From Hyphochytrium catenoides (Eukaryota > Sar > Hyphochytriomycetes > Hyphochytriales > Hyphochytriaceae): a stretch of DNA of 13,635 nucleotides. Positions within the stretch are counted from its first letter, which is position 1. Each line of letters starts with the position of its first letter. The notes beneath the pieces are model-generated. The model worked only from the letters and a program-made list of their open reading frames with translations, was not told the origin of the DNA and did no database searches. Below are positions 1 through 8,752 of the stretch, in pieces. The stretch lies in the NCBI GenBank assembly GCA_900088475.1, contig FLMG01001993.1:3537-17171 (forward strand), read 5' to 3'. Both the position numbers and the translations under genes were made by a program.

Positions 1-80
1 GCTCTGGAGGGAAGAAAGTTGGGGCCTGCAACAGCGCGGACGGAGGGGGAACAGAGACAGGATGTAGCACACGAGAGGAG

Positions 81-108
81 AGAGAGAGAGAGAGAAAGAG
101 AGAGAGAT
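81..108 (+). repeat. Left arm of a perfect 28-bp inverted repeat
   Basis: A (GA)n tract broken once by AAA and ending in AT. It is the exact reverse complement of 439-466, including the position of the break. The loop between the arms would be 330 nt. Confidence 0.85.
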
Positions 109-283
109 GGCCAAGAGCGCAGTAGCACCGGATAAGGAAGAGAGAAAGGAGTTCAAGGCATGCAAGTCTCTCTCTTTCCCTCAAAAAATAAGGAAGCGGC
201 CAGCCGTCATCGCTCCTGTTAAAGCTAGCTGCCGTTCAAAGAGACCGAGAGAAAGCCTTGTAGAGCTTCGCCAAAGACATTAA
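107..283 (+). other. Upstream ORF, 58 codons, basic product
   Basis: Starts MAKSAVAPDKEERKEF and ends LVELRQRH; rich in Lys and Arg, with no family recognised. The ATG sits at the end of a (GA)n tract, and its first two bases belong to one arm of the 28-bp inverted repeat. It could be a uORF, a chance ORF, or the true first coding exon: a GTAGAG donor-like site lies at 260, but no acceptor was found that keeps the frame. Confidence 0.25.
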
Positions 284-438
284 GATAGCAGCGTTGAACG
301 CGGTCACTCTGTCAACGAGTGAAAGCGAGCCTAATCAATTCTAATAAGTGACGAATGCTCTGACGTTCTAGATGCGCGGGAAGAAGCAGAAAGAGAAAGT
401 GCTCCAGGAAGAGAGAGGATAGTTCTAGAAGAGTTTAG

Positions 439-466
439 ATCTCTCTCTCTTTCTCTCTCTCTCTCT
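439..466 (+). repeat. Right arm of a perfect 28-bp inverted repeat
   Basis: A (CT)n tract preceded by AT and broken once by TTT; it pairs base for base with 81-108. It ends 24 nt before the kinase ATG. It could also serve as a pyrimidine tract of a leader intron, but the next AGs give no convincing acceptor. Confidence 0.85.
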
Positions 467-490
467 GTGTGGTCTCTGGCTATCGACGTG

Positions 491-1986
491 ATGGCAGACT
501 CAAAAGCAGACTTTGAGACAGCCTTTGAGCTGGTAGTGGAGCGAAGGGAAGCCCCGCTACCGCCTCTAGAGCCTAAACAAGTAACTGTCCGAGAGACAGA
601 GCCAAGCCAAACCTTTACCAGGCCCAGAGTGAACCTTGGAGGCTCACGATGGCGCCGTCTACAGCCATTTGCTCGTCCTGTGGCTTGGGATCTGGAGGGC
701 GGTGGACATAGAGAGACAATGAGTGGTAGTAGGGTGGTGGACAGGGAAAGCTCTTTCTCTGGTGGGTTCCTGGTGAAAGAAGAAGTGCGAGAGGCGATTA
801 TGAAAGAGTATCAGGTAGAGCATGCTTCCCTCTCTTGCTATCACTCTTCCCTTCTTCTTTATTATTGCCGCCGCCATTTCTACATATATATGACCGTCTT
901 TCTCCCGTGTTTCCCTGCGACTCCCTGGCAGCTCCCTTCTCCTCTCTTATTCCTGGGCCAGTCTTGTCCTGCTCTTCTCTCGTTCTCCCATTAAGCCCGT
1001 CTTTTTCTTCTCTAGCTCTCTCTTAATGGACGGCCGCTCTAAACGCCCCTAACCCTCTCGCGCTCCCATAGACGCTAAAAACGCATTGGTTGACCTTGAG
1101 GTTCTTGGATCCAAAGGAAGAAGCAAAGTACCAGCGGCAGAGCAACCAGAACCTCTTCCAGCCCTTAATAACTCACATCCTTCTGGCAGTGGTGACAGTC
1201 GTGCACATCGCCTTCGTAGAGCTCAGGCAGCTTCTTGGCGGCGATCACTGGCATGTCGCCTATGCCGTCGCTTTTCCATTAGTTATCCCGATGATTATCT
1301 TCCTTCCAGACTTCCGGCAGTATTGGAAGCTCTCTTTTGCGCTTCTTACGGCTTGCCAGGTAAGATAGATCAATATAAAGGGCTTGCCGGGAGACAGAGC
1401 GAGAGAGGCACTAAGAAGGAAAGACAGTACTGGACCTCCAACCCTTGCTTGCACCTTCATCTTTTTCCCATCAAGTGATTGCAAGTGAGGGAGCTCTCTT
1501 ACTTTGGCTTGAGAGTAGCCCTCCCTTTTCTCGTCCACCCTTTCCTCCTCCTGTCAGTGCCCACTCCGTCGTTCTCTTCACCCTCTCCCACGTTCATATC
1601 TCTTATACTCCCGTTATTCCTCCTACTTTTAGCGGTGCTCCTCGGTCCCGAGTACAGAAGTCAAACCTTTTTTAGCTGCGCTAGGGGGCTACATGTCTAG
1701 GCTAACACATTCGGCTTTGCTCTTGCTCTTTCTACAGATCGGCTTCTTAGGTGCTGGTATGAGAGAGTCACAAGCTGTCATTTTGACAGGCTTGCAGGGT
1801 ATCTGCCAGTACTCCATCCAGACCTTCGATAACATCTGCAGGATAGCCAACCCGGACCCTGTGCTCAGGCAGTCAGCACTCATGCTTGGGATTTGTGTGC
1901 TGGCGATGTTTACTATCATTGATATCTCGATAGGGACAGCAGGTGATTCTTCAATAGTCATCCTTCTTAGCTCTGTATATATCTTT

Positions 1987-2034
<48 letters not shown>

Positions 2035-4250
2035 TTCTCACTCTCTTTTTCTCCCGTATGCCTTCGCGGCACAGAATATAGTGTTTTGGATCCCTTTCCG
2101 TCATGTTAGACTGTTCCTCCCTCTTATCTCTTCATCTACTTCTATCAGCTCGTTATGGACTGCGCTTTTAGCTTCATCTTTGCCGTCAAAAGCTCCTATC
2201 TCCCAGTGATTGTTTATCTCCCCGTTCGTTATCCTCTCTGAAGGCTTGCGTGGCACTGTCGTCAGAAAGCTCCTGACCTATCCTTGCTTTCATACTTCTT
2301 CCTCTCTTGGACACTCTCTCTTTTTCTAGGAGGAGTGGACTTCATATATCTCGTCGCCGTCTTCCTCGTGTGTGGAGCCTTCAACTTAGTGCTGGTAGAG
2401 ATGTATCAGGTGACGCCCGAGCCCTACACGTTCGCCATCATCTTCATCGGTCTAGTGATTACACTGGGTCCCAGCCGGCTCTCAGAGACAAGATCCAGGC
2501 TGAACTATAACATTCAGCAAATTCTCTATAAGAGGCACAAAGAAGAGCAGAAAAAAAGAGAAGAGAGTCAGAAAGAGCAGGAGAAGCTTATCAAGCGGTT
2601 AAGAGGCTATGAGAACCCTAACGAAGAAGAGAAAGACGCCGTAGATAGGATCCTAGGGCAGAACCCCTCTCTGAATGCGTCACAAATTATGTTCAAGGAC
2701 TTAGATTTTGAAAAGATCATCGGGGCGGGGAGCTTTGGAGAGGTCCTACTAGGCAACTATACTGGGACCAAAGTGGCAGTAAAAAGGTTGCTGAGGCATA
2801 GAATCAACGAAGAATATCTTAGCAGTTTCGTGCAGGAGTTGATGCTTATCAACAAGCTAAGGCACCCCAACATTGTGCAGTAAGTGGAAGTAAGCGGCTG
2901 AAATGTAGAGAGAGAAAGGGCGGCGAAGAGAGAGAAGCGAAGAGAGATAGCCAAGAAAAGGGATGGACCTGACTGTTTGAGAAAATAGCTGCGTAGAAGC
3001 GGAAGCTAGCTTCCTCCGTGGAGACGACAGGAAGAAGTGAGGGACAGTAACAGTACCTCGATTCCCTAGCATTCAAAGCTTCAAGGCCATGAGTCTTTCC
3101 CCGCGGTGGTGCTGATCCTCTTGCCTCTGTTTGTTTTCTCTCGCTTGTGCAGGTTTATTGGGGCTAGTTGGGACTCTATCTCTAACATCTGCATCGTCTT
3201 TGAGTACATGGAGAGAGGAAGCCTTAGAGAAGTTCTTTCAGTCTACGGCTCTGAAGCCGCTTTCTCCTGGGAAGACCCCTGTCTGCGGATGGCGATAGAT
3301 ATTACCAGGGGCTTAGCATATTTGCATTCACGGCACCCACCAGTCATTCATAGGTAAGCAGCCAATAATCAGTAGGTAGCTAAGTTTGAGCAACCTGGAG
3401 TCAGAGGAGCAGTGGCTAAGTGCAGTCAGCCTCTATGACGTCCCTAGCCAATAGCTACATTTGAACATTCTTATACTGACTGCAATGGTAGCCTGTGGCT
3501 TGCTCCCGAAGTTCACATAGCTCATATTCTTTGTCCCTGACGTCGCCTCCTTCCTCCCTTGCTTTAGAGATCTAAAGTCCGGCAATGTGCTCGTGAGCTC
3601 CACATTTGGGTGCAAAATAGCCGACTTTGGGCTGAGTAGGCACTGGACTGAAGAGGACACGATGACTATCACGGGCAGTCCTCTGTGGTTTCCTCCTGGT
3701 AAGGCCCTTCCTTGATTTGCCACTGGTCAACTTTTCGCTCTGCTCTCTTAGTTCCCCCGCTTGCTTAGGGAATTCATTCTCACCTCTCCTCATTGCTGTG
3801 ATGCCTCTCTACTATTTGAATCCCTCTTCGCTTTCTTCCGTCCTGCCTTGGTCCTGCCCTGGCTCTGTCTGAACGCGGCCCATACCTCGCCCTTTTTTCA
3901 CAATAGAGATGATCCGGAGCGAGCGGTACACAGAGAAGGCAGATATGTACTCTTTCGGCGTCTTGCTCACTGAGCTGGACTCCAAGAAACTCCCCTATCA
4001 CGACTTGATGAAGATCAATGGCACTAACCTCACCACCACGAAGTTGATGCACTTGGTGGCTTACTCGGGTCTGCGCCCGTCTCTGACTTCCTCGTGTCCG
4101 CTGGAGGTGAGGGAGCTCGTGGAAAGCTGCTTGGAGAGTGATCCCAGCGACAGGCCTTCCTCTCTAGAAGTGTTAAGCTCACTTCTTGAGATGATGCAGC
4201 AGAATGCCCTCAGGGTGGGAGAGTCTTTCACTTCCTCCTCTTCGGGGTAA
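491..4250 (+). CDS. Multi-pass membrane TKL-like protein kinase (7 exons)
   Basis: Exons read as 491-814, 1072-1359, 1738-1942, 2330-2879, 3153-3353, 3568-3698 and 3907-4250; phases agree at every join and give 680 residues. Residues 1-108 are polar. About six hydrophobic segments lie near 137-160, 168-187, 194-211, 250-270, 275-297 and 304-320. A Lys/Glu-rich probable coiled coil follows (about 327-385), then a full kinase domain (about 394-670): glycine loop GAGSFG at 404-409, VAVK with Lys424, helix-C Glu442, HRDLKSGN at 522-529, DFG at 542-544, PPE (for APE) at 565-567 and a late DRP arginine. All catalytic residues are present, so it should be an active Ser/Thr or dual-specificity kinase acting at a membrane with its kinase domain cytosolic. 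The motif style is TKL. The ligand or partner is unknown. ATG 491 is chosen because the only upstream in-frame codons come from the CT tract; an upstream coding exon cannot be excluded. Confidence 0.92.
1988..2045 (+). repeat. (CT)n microsatellite in kinase intron 3
   Basis: A run of CT/TC dinucleotides with a few T-rich interruptions inside the 387-nt intron 1943-2329. It lies too far upstream of the acceptor at 2329 to be its own pyrimidine tract. Such tracts are length-variable and could be polymorphic between strains. Confidence 0.9.
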
Positions 4251-5311
4251 GACAAGCGCTGGCAAGAGCGTCTGACCTTGAGCGTCCTTGTGGTAGCACA
4301 CGGCTACACTGACATGATGAGGAGTATAGCTGTTGAAGCTTTCCACCCAGCTATATTCCCTATAGAGTTAGTTATTTTTTGTTTATGGCTTCCGCGGAAA
4401 GCAGGAGCTACACGCGGCCCAGCGGTTCGTCTCTTAGTCTCTAATGTCGAAGGCTCATGGAGTCCCTAGGACAATTTGTTAAGCGAGGCGGACTCTTTGA
4501 GAGCTGTTTGAGTGTATCGTCCCGGTGCATGTACAACGTCATTAGATTTGGCTTGTCAGCGACTGACAACAGTAGCCGTGGCTAATATCAGAGGTCCCGG
4601 AATCTATGGCCCTGGGAAGCCTTCTCTATGGAGTGAAGGAGGCTGGCTTATGCCTCTGAGCTATTCCTCTCGGCTAGCAGCAACAGAAACGGATAATATT
4701 TGGGCAGACCCACCGGCAACGTTATGCGTAGAGGACAGATCGAGCGTATGTCTCGGAGAACACAATAGAAGACTAGTTATGTAGCACTATCCTCTGATCA
4801 AGAGCGAGACCGTGCTCCCGCCATAGCCGATTCCTTCCTCTCCCGGAGAGTGACACCTGACAGAGGAGACTTTGCGTGTGCAGAGGAGAGTCTATTTTGA
4901 AAAGGGTTATAAGGTCCCTAAAGCTAGATAATAGGAGAACTAGGGAAAGAGGAACACTGGCGGCTAAGCCCGTCCATTCCCTGGATAAATAAAAAGGCTA
5001 AGTAAGGTTTGAGCTAGTAACGACTCAGAAGGGCAAAACAGGATGGACATGCTAGCCAAGTAAAAGAAGGAAGAAAGATGAGAGAAAGATTGCCCTAGGG
5101 AGGAGGAGGATTCGCCAATGAGTTAAGAGTCGAACTTTCACGGCGAAGGAAACGTCTTGGGGTGAGAGAGAGCTAGAGACGAGCTATCGAGATCTCGTTC
5201 TACCAGCCGTGTAGATCTTGTGAGTCTGCAAAGGTTCCCTTGACCCGGGGCAAGGCCATCACTGCTCTTCTTCTCTCTCTTTCTTCAGACCTTGTACAAA
5301 CGTAAGATGGC
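4251..5311. other. Convergent intergenic region between kinase and bHLH genes
   Basis: The kinase (+) and bHLH (-) genes end towards each other here, so it should hold both 3' UTRs. A T-rich run (4368-4385) follows the kinase stop, and an AATAAA hexamer lies on the + strand at 4988-4993, rather far for a kinase poly(A) signal. A perfect 10-bp palindrome CGAGATCTCG lies at 5188-5197. Two open frames (4278-4469 and 4512-4784, +) lack good starts and family features and are not called. Nothing else is recognised. Confidence 0.5.
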
Positions 5312-7162
5312 TTAACCTGGTTCTCTCTTTGTCTCTGCTTGTTGCGTGCCGGCGGAGGAGAAAGAGGATGCCGACGGACCAGGCGAAAGATCAAGAGGGT
5401 TTGTGCTGTTTAGATGGCTATACTGAAGGCAAGAAGCGAGCTTGCTGAGCTCTTGCTGGAGCTGTTGTCTTTCCTTCTTTAGCTCGTCTCTCTCCCTTCT
5501 CAGAGCCTAACAACAGCGGTGGCATCACGTGAGCACTTGACGACAGCTCAAAAGGACACAGATATTGCTCCGCAGGGCTAGAAAAGTGCTCGAAGGAGGA
5601 TAATAGGTAGTTGCTAGTACAACTGAGAGATTTTGAAAGAGAGGCGTTGCTATCCGACACTAACAGACGATCCCCCTCGATCATGCACGAGAAGGGAGGA
5701 TCGATTCACAGCAGGGTAGTGGCATCTTAATGACCCGGAGAACACGAAAAAAGATTATAGCAGGAATAAGGAGCTTACTTTGATTGTACTGACGGCTTCA
5801 GCTAGAATCTGACCCTTCCTGGACTTGTCGCTCAGGCCTAATAAACTAACAATCTCGTCGAACTAAGAACAGAGCAAGTAAGAAAGGAGAAGTCTTACCT
5901 CAAGACCATAGGACAACGTATCGGTGCACAGACAAAGTGACATAAATAGACGCAACCGTACACGAACACAAGGAAAGGAGAGATAGAAAGAGATGCTGAT
6001 GCTCAGTCTTACCTTGACATTCACTTCAAGTCTTCTCATTTTCTCTCTATTCTTCTTTCTCTCGCTTCTCTCAGTAGACATACCTCCGTAGTGTCGCGAT
6101 GTTCCCACTTCATCGTCATCTACCAAACTCAAAGGCCTAAGCAAGACACCGACGCATTCTATCAGTGACAACATGAGAGGATAAAGACCCCAGATTCTGA
6201 GAAAGGCTATCCAAGAAGATGAGTCTTGCGTGCTCTAGCAGGCGCAAGCAGGAAGGGGCATGGCAGTAGGCACGGTCAACGACGCAAATGCATTAAGACA
6301 CCAGAATCAGAAGCATAGAATGAGCTGAGACACCAGATCAGAAGCATAGGATAAGCAGAGAGCATTGGCTTTACCGTTTCGTCCTAAGAACGCTGCATGA
6401 ATGGCAAGGAGTCCGAAGGTAGGAGGGCAGTAAACAGTTACAGCGCAAGCAGAGGCCAAGAAGGAAGAGATATTAGCTCCGATGATGGGTCGGATCGATA
6501 AGGATGAGAGAAGATAGGGGTGCCATGGTTCAAAAGCAGAGAGCTGCGCCGAACAGGGAGCTAAACAGAGAAGACATGTGTATTCGAAAACCGGACATGA
6601 GGCACCAATGACCGAGGAGGAATAGTCAGACTAGCAAGACAACGAGGACTAAGAGTGATGCCAGGGAGCCACGAGAGAGAAGGATCATCCACCTCTGCGC
6701 ACTATCGTCCTGAGGTGCAGAGAAAGTCGGCACTGAAAGAGCTCCAGTGGGTGCAGCTGCAAAGGTCAGCCCTCCATACGCAGTAGGTCCTGAGACCCCC
6801 GGAGCAGCTGATGCCGCGGACGCGGGAGTGGCTCTGCCCAGCAATGCACTCACATTAGTGGCTGTGTTGAATGCTGGTCCTGGATGCATTCCTCCGGACG
6901 TTATACCACTGGGTCTAACGCTCCCAACGAGCCCCATCGGGTCCGTCACTCCAGCACTCCGTGTCGGTACCTGAGCTGCCGCTATCCCTGATATATCTAA
7001 GTCTCCCAGAGAGGAGTTCAGGATAATATCGTCCTTATCGTCCATGTAGGATAGAAAGTTGCCGTGCCATGTATGGTCGTCAATGGGAAGACGGAGAATG
7101 TCCACCATATCCTCGATGGGCATATCTTCCAAAGAGAGCTCTCGCCGATGTCTGTTTGCCAT
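5312..7162 (-). CDS. bHLH-leucine zipper transcription factor (4 exons)
   Basis: On the minus strand the exons are 7162-6693, 6136-6013, 5862-5779 and 5506-5312; phases fit (2,0,0) and give 290 residues. Residues 1-157 have an acidic start (SLEDMPIEDMVDILRLP) then a Gly/Ala/Pro/Ser-rich stretch, like an activation region. The basic region and helix 1 follow (about 178-207: ERKKNREKMRRLEVN, FDEIVSLL), then the loop SDKSRKG and helix 2 (QILAEAVSTIK), which runs straight into a zipper (ALRRERDELKKERQQLQQEL) with leucines every seven residues at 228, 235, 242 and 249. The E-x-x-R-R core (E9 and R13 of bHLH numbering) predicts E-box binding as a dimer in the nucleus; the usual H5 is Lys. The tail is Ser/Pro-rich. 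The start ATG is at 7162; an earlier in-frame TTG is not used. The target genes are unknown. Confidence 0.86.
5525..5532. promoter_or_regulatory. E-box palindrome TCACGTGA in bHLH intron 3
   Basis: A CACGTG core (5526-5531) within an 8-bp palindrome in the third intron of the bHLH-zipper gene. This is the classical target of bHLH-zipper proteins with Glu9 and Arg13, so it could be a self-regulatory site. It is the only CACGTG noticed in the window. Confidence 0.3.
6295..6358 (-). repeat. Two-copy tandem repeat of about 32 bp in bHLH intron 1
   Basis: Copies 6295-6327 and 6328-6358 share AGACACCAG, ATCAGAAGCATAG and a closing AGC-rich end, with one single-base gap and few changes. They lie wholly inside the intron, between the candidate microexon and exon 2. 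It looks like a recent local duplication. Confidence 0.8.
6375..6392 (-). other. Candidate 18-nt microexon in bHLH intron 1
   Basis: Inside the unusually long first intron (6692-6137), the minus strand shows a pyrimidine-rich CAG acceptor, 18 nt, then a GTAAAG donor. Inclusion keeps phase 2 on both sides and inserts six residues (read S-V-L-R-T-K, followed by the shared Arg) before PLSLV. A second AG inside would give a 9-nt version, also in frame. It may be an alternative exon or chance. Confidence 0.35.
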
Positions 7163-7255
7163 TTTGGTTTGCTTTTCTCTTACCCTTGCCAATCTCTCCC
7201 CGGGGGAAACCTAAAGAAGTGCTCGAGGTTGACGACGAAAGGGGTGAAAGAGCCC

Positions 7256-7263
7256 CTTTTATT
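7256..7263 (-). promoter_or_regulatory. TATA-like element upstream of the bHLH gene
   Basis: AATAAAAG on the minus strand, about 95 nt upstream of the bHLH ATG, in otherwise GC-richer DNA. The spacing would suit a short 5' UTR. A 7-bp inverted repeat (AAAGGGG at 7238-7244, CCCCTTT at 7253-7259) overlaps it. No experimental support. Confidence 0.3.
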
Positions 7264-7925
7264 CGCTGTAGACCCGTCTCCCTCACTATGCGCAAGCACG
7301 TTAGTGCGGCGCGGAAGCCAGCTGCACACACACCCCGAGTTCAGGCAAAAGGGCCTATGTGTGGACGTTCATCCTATTAGAAGCCCTTCTTTGACTCCTT
7401 ACGAGTTGCCTAGACCAATGGAAGAAGTGTTGCAACCTCGACGGTGAATGAAAGTTCTCACACACTGAATAGAGCTCCTCGACAGCAGTACTCAGCAAAC
7501 TCAAATGATTTCGACGTCAAACTCTTGGCCTTTCAATACTCAAAATCCGCAATGACGGATCTCTATCCCGCTCAAACAGTCTGCCCAGATGAAGATCCGA
7601 AGGTGGTTGACATCCAGCACCTCCATGGAGACTCTGCGTGTGGTCAAAGCCCATACATTTCGCCAATAAAAATCTGTCTGAGAAGCTTCATATTGCACTT
7701 CAGACCGCATTTCTTCTCAAGAATGACACGAGCCGGCTGCCCCTTTCGATTAAGTACGCGCGGTTTGGGAGGGCATGTTGACAGGTAAATTCTTAGCCCA
7801 TGTCACTCTTTGTACTAAAAGGCTAGACAACCAGCCCGTCTTTGAACCTTAGACGACAGCTCTTCGCTCGTATAAGTACGCATGTGTCCAGTTGGGGGTT
7901 TGTCAAAAATAAAACTGATTCTGCA

Positions 7926-7933
7926 TGACGTCA
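7926..7933. promoter_or_regulatory. CRE-like palindrome TGACGTCA
   Basis: A perfect 8-bp site of the kind bound by bZIP factors of the CREB/ATF type; algal bZIP factors also recognise TGACGT. It lies 764 bp upstream of the bHLH ATG in non-coding DNA. Function not shown. Confidence 0.3.
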
Positions 7934-8520
7934 TTGAATTACTGCACATCCTGTAGCCTATATGCTTTCATTAAGAATGCAAAACATTCTCATTCCTAAT
8001 AGAGTGAGCTGTTGCAGCAGTTGCCCTTTTTTGGGTACGTCGTTGTAGTTGCTGCTGTCTGTGCAACTAGTAGCAGGTGCCGAAACCGTGGCTGTGTATT
8101 TTATAGTGTTTGTGAACTGTTACAGAATCTAATTTTTGGCAATACTGTAGGACTATAGGCTCTCTGGCTCGATACTCTATCTACCTGTCGCTGATGCCGT
8201 TTGAAGTCTAAGGCTTAGTGTTCATTGGGACAAAGACATATCCCTTGCTCTCTCTGTCTGGAAAGTCAGTTAGCTCAACTTGGCTCTGCCAGACATCAGT
8301 TCGTCTAATCATGGCCCATCGCTATGCTTTATCCCTCAGGGTAGTGCTACTCTGTCTCACAGACTCTGGACAGTTGATGTACACCTGATGAAGCCACAGA
8401 CGTTGCAACAACGCAACAGCTGAGTCTCCAAACTTCTGCCCTCTTTCTTCTTCCTCGTCGGTCGCCCTCAGCCAGGCTTCTTCCACCGGCCAACCAGAGC
8501 TAACCCAGAGCAAGGAGGAT

Positions 8521-8752
8521 GTGAGTCTTAGCCTACCACGGTCTTAGAGCAAACTGCCTCTTCACGGTTCGTTGCTAACGGTCTCTCTTTGTTTTGGAGT
8601 CTTGGTGTGCGGTTGTGTCGGGTCCTATCATCATCTCAAGCCCACATGCCGCAGTGAAGCACTCACCTCTTGCCAAAGTGATGAAGGCTGAAAGCTCCCC
8701 TCCTCCTATGCTCTACTCGTCTCTCTCTCTCTTTTCTTTCTACTTGCTTTAG
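8521..8752 (+). other. Isolated intron-like signal
   Basis: GTGAGT at 8521 after GAGGAT makes a strong donor. At the other end a long pyrimidine tract (8717-8750) ends in CTTTAG, a strong acceptor at 8752. The flanking frames (before 8520 and after 8753) give no recognisable protein: one upstream frame reads a Ser-rich peptide and downstream frames are open to about 9057 and 9152. It may mark a small, non-coding or unrecognised gene. Confidence 0.25.

Larger units (their letters stand above)
1..490 (+). other. Leader or promoter region of the kinase gene with upstream ORFs
   Basis: No gene is recognised here. The stretch is purine-rich and carries several ATGs that precede the kinase start: an ATG directly followed by a stop (62-67), a 58-codon ORF (107-283), a 20-codon ORF (160-222), a two-codon ORF (355-363) and a 16-codon ORF (372-422). 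None is in continuous frame with the kinase. If transcribed they would act as upstream ORFs; otherwise the transcription start lies downstream of them. No obvious TATA box was seen. Confidence 0.45.
7163..8520. other. Divergent spacer, left part: bHLH promoter side
   Basis: Upstream of the minus-strand bHLH gene. Open frames at 7064-7447, 7069-7380 and 7444-7788 (+) lack a good ATG or any recognisable domain and partly lie antisense to the bHLH first exon. A TGACGTCA palindrome lies at 7926-7933. From 7880 to 8170 the DNA is T-rich. A short ATG ORF at 8311 with a hydrophobic stretch stops after 25 codons. Nothing here is called as a gene. Confidence 0.5.

Noticed and set aside
467-994. 175-codon single-frame ORF (+)
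   Set aside because: Only 491-814 is coding; beyond the GTAGAG donor at 815 the frame becomes low-complexity intron, and splicing to 1072 restores a sensible protein.
1689-2072. 127-codon minus-strand ORF with an Arg-Glu repeat
   Set aside because: The repeat is just the (CT)n tract read backwards, and the rest is antisense to kinase exon 3.
4512-4784. 90-codon ORF (+) after the kinase
   Set aside because: It begins at GTG with no early ATG, has no recognisable domain, and its phase does not fit splicing from the kinase donor at 4247.
6747-6974. Plus-strand ORF opposite the bHLH first exon
   Set aside because: An antisense shadow of the Ala/Pro/Gly-rich coding exon; it has no support of its own.
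7064-7788. Three plus-strand ORFs upstream of and overlapping the bHLH start
   Set aside because: Poor starts, no family features, and partly antisense to a well supported exon.
8385-8499. Possible minus-strand exon with acidic and Leu-rich peptide
   Set aside because: It has a donor-like CAG|GTGTAC and an acceptor-like TTAG, but no neighbouring exons in phase and no known domain.
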